DNA from: Nannocystis sp. RBIL2
Lineage (GTDB): Bacteria; Myxococcota_A; Polyangia; Nannocystales; Nannocystaceae
Assembly (NCBI RefSeq): GCF_026626745.1
Contig: NZ_JAPNJW010000002.1
Coordinates: 6,078,130-6,142,129 of the forward strand
Reading direction: 5' to 3'
Length of the DNA stretch: 64,000 bases
Both the position numbers and the translations under genes were made by a program. How positions within the stretch are numbered: the stretch's first letter is position 1; every line of letters begins with the position of its first letter. The notes beneath the pieces were generated by a model. It was not told the DNA's origin. It searched no databases and was given only the letters and a program-made list of their open reading frames with translations. Positions 57,948-64,000 of this stretch are shown in pieces.

Positions 57948-58709
57948 CTACGGCCGCGGCGTCCACACGAGGTGCTTGGTCGCGAGGTTGGTCGAGGTGG
58001 CGACCGAGCCGAGGAGCTTGCGCAGGGCCTCCGGCGACGGGCCGCCCAGGTTGAACGGGATCACGCTCGGTGTGGGCCAGGCCGGGCTGCGATAGCTGGA
58101 AAACGCCACTGACCCGTCGTCGAACAGCAAGCACAGCGAACCGCCCGGGACGGGCGCGCGGAACCCTAGCTCTGCGAGCAGCGGAGCGAGCGCCGCGAGT
58201 GCATCTTCTCCGTCCTCCGCGAGGAAGGCGCCTTCACATCGGAAGGGCATGGGCCGCAGGCGGTGGTTCTTGAACACGGCCGAGGCGACGAGCTCCCGCA
58301 AGGTCTCGAACTCCGGCGCGAAGTCGGCCTCCTCCGGTCCCGCGACGAACACCGGGGCGTCTTCCTTCGTCGGATGGGCCAGGTCGTAGTAGCGACGCTG
58401 CGGCTGCTCCTCCGCGGTGTCGTCGGCGATACACATCATCCCCTCGTGGTGCGGGAACACATTACGCGCGTGTCCCTCGATGATGCAGCGGGCCGAGAAA
58501 TCGAGCGAGCCGTAGCCGATCGAGTCCCAGCCCTCCCCCAGCCGGAGCAGGAGCCAGCGATAACACCGGGGCAGCTCGCCTCCCGCGATCTGCTCGATGG
58601 CCGCGATGTCGTGCTCGGACGCGCCGCGCCACCGTGAGCCCATGTCGGGGACCCACCGTGACAGTAGCGCCTCGAGCTCGGGTTCGAGGTCGGACGGGTC
58701 TATCACCAT
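57948..58709 (-). CDS. SMI1/KNR4 (SUKH) family protein
   Basis: 253 residues. WRGASEHDIAAIEQIAGGELPRCYRWLLLRLGEGWDSIGYGSLDF is the SUKH core: an N-terminal helix, the LP...Y.WLL segment and the following strand. The rest is a Pro/Glu-rich domain ending in TKHLVWTPRP. SUKH proteins often act as immunity proteins for polymorphic toxins but also have other roles. The gene lies 30 bp downstream of HD-Pnk on the same strand, so it may belong to the RNA repair operon. Confidence 0.75.
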   Translation of the reverse strand: MVIDPSDLEPELEALLSRWVPDMGSRWRGASEHDIAAIEQIAGGELPRCYRWLLLRLGEGWDSIGYGSLDFSARCIIEGHARNVFPHHEGMMCIADDTAEEQPQRRYYDLAHPTKEDAPVFVAGPEEADFAPEFETLRELVASAVFKNHRLRPMPFRCEGAFLAEDGEDALAALAPLLAELGFRAPVPGGSLCLLFDDGSVAFSSYRSPAWPTPSVIPFNLGGPSPEALRKLLGSVATSTNLATKHLVWTPRP

Positions 58710-58739
58710 AGTGTCTCCGCGCCGCGACCTGTCCGGTCG

Positions 58740-59857
58740 TCAATCGCCTTGCAGGATCCACTCCACCTGATGCGCCTCGGTCAGGTCGGGCGGCTCCCAG
58801 CGCGCCAGCATGCGCTCGATCGCCGCCAGCGGGACCTGGGCCTCGCGTTCGCGGTTCTGACGCAGCACCCGGCGGTACGGCGTGTCGAGGAACACGATCC
58901 GCACGCGGGCCCCGTAGTCGGCGCACAGGTCGATGAGGCGCCCGCGCATCTCCCGGCTCAGGTTGGTCGCGTTCCACACGAACGACTGGCTGCGGCGCAG
59001 GTGCTCGCGGGCCTGCTCGCGGGCCGCCTGGATCACCGCGTGTTGCGGGCCAGTGTGCGACAGATCGAGCTCCTCGCGCAGGGCGTCGAGCGACACCACC
59101 GGCAGGTCGAGGTTGTGCTCGATCCAGTGGTCCTTGCCGCTGCCGGGCAGGCCCGACATCAGCACCACCTCGCAGCGCGTGTCGTCGTGGACCGCGAATC
59201 GCGGGTCGCGGTCGTCGCTGCGGAAGTACACGAATCGCGTGTGTGCGCTCGGGAACGTCCACGGGCGGTCGAGGCACTCGTGCTCGGCGCAGAAGTCGAC
59301 GAACAGGTCGATGTTGTCGAGCAGCCGCTGCGGGTCGCGGCAGATCCGTCCGAGCGCGTCGGCGCGGGTGAGCAGGGCCAGGTGGTCGCAGCGGACCGTC
59401 TGGCTGATCTGCGCCGCGCGGCGGCGGGCGTCGTCCTGGTCGATGAGGAAGAACGGGATCTGGTGCGTCCGCACCAGCGCGGCGATCCGCTCGCGCACGG
59501 CCGGGTCGACGCCCATCTTCCACAGCATCGAGCGGACCATCAGCGCCCCGCGCGGCGAGTGACCGGGCTGGCGGATCCGCCCGTCCTCGATGCGGTGCAC
59601 ACCGGCTTGGCGATGTCGTGCAGCAGGGCCGACGCGAACACCACCTCGCGGTCGGCGGGCGCCAGCGCCTGCCAGCCGGGCAGGTCGACCAGCGCCTCGC
59701 ACACCATCTTGGTGTGGGTCCAGACGTCGCCCTCGGCGTGGTGCTCCGGGTCTTGCGGGCACGCGGCCATCGGCGCGACCCACGGCTCGAAAAAGCTGTC
59801 CCAAGGGACAGCCTTCGAGTTCGCCGGATCGGCGGGGCAGGGGTAGGGGAGCAGCAT
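58740..59857 (-). pseudogene. HD-Pnk RNA end-healing enzyme, single-base frameshift
   Basis: From ATG at 59857 the first frame gives an HD phosphohydrolase domain (HHAEGDVWTHTKMV, FASALLHDIAKPVC). Near 59595 one base is missing and a second frame continues RIEDGRIRQPGHSPRGALMV to a P-loop kinase with VVLMSGLPGSGKDHWIEHNL, WNATNLSREMRGRL and RIVFLDTPYRRVLRQNR. This is the architecture of HD-Pnk, which removes 2',3'-cyclic or 3' phosphates and phosphorylates 5'-OH ends. Length 1118 bp fits one lost base. It lies 31 bp downstream of the RNA ligase gene. A palindrome (59797-59810) lies in the coding region. Confidence 0.8.
59797..59810. repeat. TGTCCCAAGGGACA palindrome at the 5' end of HD-Pnk
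   Basis: An intact copy about 50 bp inside the gene, encoding part of KAVPWDSF. It would lie in the 5' coding region of the mRNA. Confidence 0.85.
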
Positions 59858-59888
59858 GGCGGTGTCCTCCGTCGGCGCGTCGTGGGCC

Positions 59889-60683
59889 TCACGCGGGGGC
59901 CCACAGGTCGACGCCGTCGGCGAGTTGGTTCGGGACGATCGGGCGGTCGAGCCAGTGGCTGCCGCTGTCGAGGATCGCGTTGAGGAAGCTGGCGCGGACC
60001 CACTTGAGGCGGGCGGTGACGCGGCCCTCCTCCTCGACCTTGATGTAGAGGCCTTCCATGTCGTCGAAGCCGTCGGTCTCGGCGACGACCTGGGCCGGCG
60101 CCACGCCCGAGGCCTCGCCGGCGGCGACCAGTCGGTCGCGCCATTGCGGGGTCTTGAAGCGCGACGGGCCGACGTGGCGGGTGATGTCGGTCAGCCGCTC
60201 GGGGTGGCCTTCCCACAGCACCTCGACCGAGACCACCGGCAGGCCGTGCAGCATCTCGCGGCGGCGCGCGGTCGACAGGAACTCGCCGGTCTCGCGGTCG
60301 AGGATGTCGAACTCCATGAAGTAGTGGGGCAGGGCGTCGTAGAAGCAGGTGTGCTTGGCGTACATCCATTCGCCGTACATCACGTAGCGCTCGCCGAGGG
60401 CCAGGTAGAGGTCGTCGGCGTGGGTGTTGGCCCAGCGCTTGAGCAGGTCGAAGTGGCGCTCGCGGCCGCCGCCGGTCAGGTAATGGCCGCGGCTCTGCAG
60501 CAGCAATTGGCCCGACCCGTCGAAGCTGATGCCGGCGTTGCCGCCGTCCATCTTCTCCTCGACGACCACGAAGCGGCCGCGGACGTCGCGGAACGGCACG
60601 GCGTCGAGGTCGTGGTCCCCGTGCTGGAAGCGCGAGCCCTCGAGGTGCTGCGTGCGCGGATACTTTAAAATGGGCGGTGTCAT
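59889..60683 (-). CDS. ATP-dependent RNA ligase (Rnl2-like)
   Basis: 264 residues from ATG at 60683. Nucleotidyltransferase motif I is VVVEEKMDGGNAGI (Lys in KMDG accepts AMP); motif III resembles MYGEWMYAKHT; motif IV is EGLYIKVEE; motif V is ARLKWVRA. It seals 3'-OH/5'-phosphate RNA ends such as those made by HD-Pnk, the next gene in the same direction. Repair of tRNAs cut by anticodon nucleases is a plausible role. The start includes ATTTTAAAG, unusually A/T-rich. Confidence 0.85.
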   Translation of the reverse strand: MTPPILKYPRTQHLEGSRFQHGDHDLDAVPFRDVRGRFVVVEEKMDGGNAGISFDGSGQLLLQSRGHYLTGGGRERHFDLLKRWANTHADDLYLALGERYVMYGEWMYAKHTCFYDALPHYFMEFDILDRETGEFLSTARRREMLHGLPVVSVEVLWEGHPERLTDITRHVGPSRFKTPQWRDRLVAAGEASGVAPAQVVAETDGFDDMEGLYIKVEEEGRVTARLKWVRASFLNAILDSGSHWLDRPIVPNQLADGVDLWAPA

Positions 60684-61061
60684 GACGGACGCTCCTTCGC
60701 GCCGACGGCCGCTCCCGCGAGGCCCCCCGGGCCGCTCGCCTGTCGCGTCGCCGGCCTCGCGGCCCGGAGCGGGCGCGGAGCATTCGACGCAGGCCACGAA
60801 TGGCGACTGCCGGGGACGGGGGAGCGCGCAGGCGCTCAACGGGCCGAAACGGGCATGAGGCGTGACCTCTAGGCGGGCGCGCAAGATGCCTCAACTCGCG
60901 GCGCGCGTCAAGCGACCGTGAACCCGAGCGAGAGCGCCCGTGGATACAACATACCTTTTTTAGAAAACAACATGTCCTCATGAACATGTGCCTTGAAACG
61001 AAAATGCTCGCACCGCCCTCCGGGGTGCGCGACCTGTGAAGTCCGGCTACGCTGCGGACCT
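60684..61061. other. 378-bp gap with a palindrome variant
   Basis: Lies between the divergent RNA ligase gene and the gene at 61062. A variant TGTCCTCATGAACA is at 60973-60986 (AACA end), flanked by CATG and TGTG, just after an A/T-rich run. The promoters of both genes should be here but are not clear. Confidence 0.6.
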
Positions 61062-61625
61062 GTGCTACCGCCCACGGCAGAAGACGTTCGCGTCGCGCTG
61101 GAGGAGCTGCGCACTGCCGACCGGATCTTGCTCTCGGTGGAGGGCACGACGCAGTTTCTGAGGCGCCAGCAAGGCTTCGACTTGCTCGGGCTGCCGACGG
61201 CCGACGGGCTGTTCGGCGACCAGACCCGCAGCGACAACGCCCACGCCAGCGAGGAGCTGCTGGCGGCCCAGCAGGCCATGAACCGCGCGGCTCGCCGCCT
61301 CGGCCTCGACGTCGACTGCGACCCCGAGACCTTGAAGCAGTGGGGTCGGCTCGACGACATCTTCGATCACGTGTGGACCGACTTCCTCGCGCTTGGCCGG
61401 GCCGAGCACAACCTGGCGATCGCCAGCCGGGTCCGCAGCCGCGTGCGCGCCCTGTTCGCTCGCGTGTGCGCCCAGCACCCGCACGCCGCCGCCACCGTCG
61501 CCCTGCTCGCCGACGACAGCGACGGCGAGGGCGACGTCGACCTGCGCCCGGGCATCGATCGGCTCAAGCTCGCGGTCGGGATCGCGCTCGGCGTCGCCGG
61601 TGTCGCGCTCGCCGTCCTGCTGTGA
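61062..61625 (+). CDS. hypothetical protein with C-terminal membrane anchor
   Basis: 187 residues from GTG at 61062; an in-frame ATG at 60993 would add 23 residues with two Cys pairs. Mostly helical and acidic (ALEELRTADRILLSVEGTTQFL, NAHASEELLAAQQAMNRAARRL), ending in a single hydrophobic helix (LKLAVGIALGVAGVALAVLL). This suggests a tail-anchored membrane protein. No family recognised. It is divergent from the RNA ligase gene. Confidence 0.65.
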   Translation: MLPPTAEDVRVALEELRTADRILLSVEGTTQFLRRQQGFDLLGLPTADGLFGDQTRSDNAHASEELLAAQQAMNRAARRLGLDVDCDPETLKQWGRLDDIFDHVWTDFLALGRAEHNLAIASRVRSRVRALFARVCAQHPHAAATVALLADDSDGEGDVDLRPGIDRLKLAVGIALGVAGVALAVLL

Positions 61626-62184
61626 TGGCCGCATGATTCGCCGCGCGCGCCGAGTGTGCTCGCGGTCACCGCGTCGCGGTTTTCGCACGCGGGTGCGGCG
61701 TCGATCCAGGAGCAGCCCCTGTCGCATTTGACAGAGACAGTCGCCGGTCACTGTCGCCATCACCGCGTCGCTCGAGCACCGGCGCGAGCGGCCGGGCGTG
61801 AAGCGCCGGCTTTGCTCTCGAGGGTCGAGCGCAAGTCGACCGGTGCGGCGGGCAGGCGCAGCGCAGCCGGATGGAGACGCATTATCAAGGCTGCCGAGGC
61901 GCGCAGCGGCGGTCGCTCCCGCCGACCTCATCGGGTGCTCGCGAGCCACGGGTGGCCGCCGCGCGCAGGTCCTGGGCGAGCCGTTCGCCGTCGGCGGGGC
62001 TGACCCGATCCTCCAGGGCCACCTCGCCTCGCGGAGCGCCGCGGTCGTTCGTCATCGCTTGCTGGATCTGCCTCCGGCTCCTGTCCCCCTGACCCGTTCC
62101 GCGTGCGCCGATGCACCCGGACCGGTCCGCCTCGCGCAGGAGAGGGCAGTTGCCTGGCGACGAACCAGTCGGTAGCGTCGCTCA
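61626..62184. other. 559-bp gap before the Cys-rich lipoprotein gene
   Basis: No gene is clear. TGTCGCATTTGACA at 61720-61733 keeps TGTC and GACA at the right spacing, but the inner bases are not complementary. A 56-codon minus-strand frame (61885-62055) has some coding character but no further support. Confidence 0.5.
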
Positions 62185-64000
62185 ATGCGTTTTCAGACCT
62201 CTCTGTGTACGACCTACGCCTTGATCTCGGCGCTCATGGTGGTCCCCGCCTGCGCCGACGACACGAGCACGACCAGCGCCCAGCCCGATACGGAGTCGAG
62301 CGGCACCGATACGACCACCGCCGGCTCGACCACCGCGCCGTCTACCGACACGACGCCGACGACGACCATGAATGTGCCGACCACCGGCATCGGCATGACC
62401 GACAGCTCCACGACGGCCGGGACGATCACGACCTCGACCACCGAGCCGAGCACGGCCACCGACGGCACGCAGACCGGGCCCGATACCACCACCGAGACCG
62501 GCACCGAGTCGACCACGACGACCACCACGGCCACCACGACCACCGATACCGACACCGACACCGGCCCCGGCACGACGACTCTCAGGGTCGACCCTGTGTG
62601 CGGCAACGGCGTGCTCGAGGGCGGCGAGTCCTGCGACGACGGCGCCGAAAACGGCCCCGGCAAGGCGTGCAAGGCCGACTGTACGCTCAACGCGTGCGGC
62701 GACGGCGACCAGGGTCCGGGCGAGGAGTGTGACGCGGGCGACCAGAACGGCCAGCCCGATAGCAACTGCACCGCCATGTGCGTGCTCAACGTGTGCGGCG
62801 ACGGCATCCTCGGCCCCGACGAGGGCTGCGACGACGGCGCGAACAACGGCGACAACAACACCTGCACCTCGATGTGCGAGCCGAACGTGTGCGGCGACGG
62901 CCTGGTCGGCCCCGGCGAGGCCTGCGACGACGGCAACGCGGTCGACAACGACGAGTGCAGCAACGACTGCGCGCTGGCGACCTGCGGCGACGGCAAGGTC
63001 GCGGCCCAGGAGCAGTGCGACGACGGCAACAACGTCAACACCGACGCCTGCACCAACTCGTGCACGCAGGCGGCCTGCGGCGACGGCTTCGTCCAGGACA
63101 GCAACCTCGAGGAGTGCGACGCCGCCGAGCTGAACTCCGACCAGAGCGACTGCACCGTCAGCTGCAAGCTCAACGTGTGCGGCGACGGCCTGCCCAACAC
63201 GAACGGCCAGATGCCCGAGCAGTGCGACCTCGGCGCGGGCAACGGGCCCGGCCAGGCGTGCAACGGCGAGTGCGAGCTCAACGTCTGCGGTGACGGCGAC
63301 AAGGGCCCCGGCGAGGAGTGCGACGACGCCAACACCGTCGGCGACGACGGCTGCAGCGCCACCTGCTTGCTCGAGTTCTGCGGCAACGGCATCGAGGAGG
63401 GCGCCGAGCAGTGCGACGACGGCAAGAACGGCGACCAGGACGACGGCTGCACCGACCAGTGTCTGGTCCCGTTCTGCGGCGACGGCCTCGAGCAGCCGAG
63501 CATCGGCGAGCAGTGCGACCTCGCGGCGCAGAACAACGACACCGGCGCGTGCACTCTCAACTGCAAGGACGCCAAGTGCGGCGACGGCCTGATCTGGGCC
63601 GGCCAGGAGCAGTGTGACGACGGCGCCAACAACGGCAACACCAAGGCGTGCAAGGCCAACTGCACCGCGCAGGTCTGCGGCGACGGCTTCGTCGGCCCCG
63701 GCGAGGCGTGCGACGACGGCAACCAGAGCAACGAGGACAGCTGCACCAACGCGTGCAAGCTGGCGACCTGCGGCGACGGCATCAAGCAGCTGAACGAGCA
63801 GTGCGACCTCGGGGTCAACAACAACAACAACGGCGCCTGCACCCTGGCCTGCTTGCTGCCCAAGTGCGGCGACGGCTTCGTCCAGGCCGGCGAGCAGTGC
63901 GACGACGGCAACGGCAGCAACGGCGACGCCTGCCTCGGCACCTGCAAGACCGCCAAGTGCGGCGACGGTGCGGTGTGGGTCGGCAACGAGGACTGCGACG
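62185..64000 (+). CDS. Cys-rich repeat lipoprotein (DUF4215 type), 3' end beyond the window
   Basis: At least 605 codons. Signal peptide RFQTSLCTTYALISALMVVPAC with lipobox VPAC, a Thr/Ser-rich linker of about 110 residues (TTTETGTESTT...), then at least fifteen units of about 30-35 residues that begin CG(D/N)G and contain E.CD(D/L)G, for example CGDGLVGPGEACDDG. These are the myxococcus Cys-rich repeats seen on long surface proteins of Myxococcota. The frame runs open to the window edge. Likely outer-surface, disulfide-rich and calcium-binding-like (Asp/Asn rich). Confidence 0.92.
   Translation, partial: MRFQTSLCTTYALISALMVVPACADDTSTTSAQPDTESSGTDTTTAGSTTAPSTDTTPTTTMNVPTTGIGMTDSSTTAGTITTSTTEPSTATDGTQTGPDTTTETGTESTTTTTTATTTTDTDTDTGPGTTTLRVDPVCGNGVLEGGESCDDGAENGPGKACKADCTLNACGDGDQGPGEECDAGDQNGQPDSNCTAMCVLNVCGDGILGPDEGCDDGANNGDNNTCTSMCEPNVCGDGLVGPGEACDDGNAVDNDECSNDCALATCGDGKVAAQEQCDDGNNVNTDACTNSCTQAACGDGFVQDSNLEECDAAELNSDQSDCTVSCKLNVCGDGLPNTNGQMPEQCDLGAGNGPGQACNGECELNVCGDGDKGPGEECDDANTVGDDGCSATCLLEFCGNGIEEGAEQCDDGKNGDQDDGCTDQCLVPFCGDGLEQPSIGEQCDLAAQNNDTGACTLNCKDAKCGDGLIWAGQEQCDDGANNGNTKACKANCTAQVCGDGFVGPGEACDDGNQSNEDSCTNACKLATCGDGIKQLNEQCDLGVNNNNNGACTLACLLPKCGDGFVQAGEQCDDGNGSNGDACLGTCKTAKCGDGAVWVGNEDCD

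Noticed and set aside
61885..62055. 56-codon minus-strand frame beginning TNDRGAPRGEVALED
   Set aside because: Some coding-like third-position bias, but no ribosome site, promoter or recognised family, and other frames overlap it. Too weak to annotate.

Overview
The window is GC-rich (roughly 70% or more by eye) and reads like the chromosome of a myxobacterium, most likely from the Nannocystis-type branch of Myxococcota. The signs are Thr/Ser/Gly-rich linkers behind lipoboxes in several lipoproteins, a lipoprotein built of the myxococcal Cys-rich CGDG...CDDG repeat (DUF4215 type), three tandem Cys-rich lipoprotein paralogues, a 1700-residue Ser/Thr kinase-ATPase-histidine kinase, and many GTG starts. 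The assignment is inferred from gene content. I saw no rRNA, tRNA, CRISPR array, prophage or insertion sequence.

Layout. 1-8.6 kb, mostly minus strand: the end of an unknown gene, a secreted propeller/cytochrome c protein, a CrtC-like lipocalin protein, a TIGR03790-type lipoprotein, a site-2 protease and a nitroreductase. 8.6-14.3 kb: a surface polysaccharide locus (heparinase II/III-like protein and wecC on the minus strand; wecB and a WecA/MraY-type transferase on the plus strand) that would make and use UDP-ManNAc/UDP-ManNAcA. 14.3-19.3 kb: a tiny poly-Asp protein, a small hypothetical protein, a lipoprotein, GAPDH, and a decayed ParE toxin beside two duplicated antitoxin-like genes. 19.4-28.2 kb: GlcD-type oxidase, ErpA, lipoproteins, a stand-alone LigD polymerase domain, DusA, a zinc-free alcohol dehydrogenase-like enzyme and a TetR repressor. 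28.3-32.9 kb: an RND efflux adaptor and pump next to that repressor. 32.9-39.7 kb: three lipoprotein paralogues, SRPBCC, EamA, a WGR/propeller protein and a SiaC-like protein. 39.9-42.8 kb: two tandem genes with the Cys/His/Asp signature and spacing of YopT/AvrPphB (C58) cysteine proteases. 42.8-45.4 kb: an ABC importer permease and ATPase and a host-attachment-family protein. 46.2-51.3 kb: the giant kinase. 51.4-58.7 kb: a frameshifted saccharopine-dehydrogenase-like gene, a BP74-like protein, SDR, GNAT, ornithine cyclodeaminase-like, Coq4-like and SMI1/KNR4 genes. 58.7-60.7 kb: an RNA ligase plus HD-Pnk RNA repair pair, frameshifted in HD-Pnk. The window ends inside the Cys-rich repeat lipoprotein.

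The most unusual signal is not a gene. A 14-bp imperfect palindrome, TGTCY-N4-RGACA, often extended to CATGTCC...GGACATG, recurs throughout. By eye I count about 34 copies with both TGTC and GACA intact at exact spacing and about a dozen near-copies. It gathers in gaps between genes, especially where genes converge, and also lies inside genes using codons that are rare here, including across the catalytic-Cys region of DusA. Many copies can be drawn as a short hairpin with a tetraloop. I know of no name for this element; it behaves like a highly iterated palindrome or REP-like family.

Four single-base deletions break otherwise good reading frames (ParE-like twice, saccharopine-dehydrogenase-like, HD-Pnk). 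All are -1, so either gene decay or base-level assembly errors could explain them.
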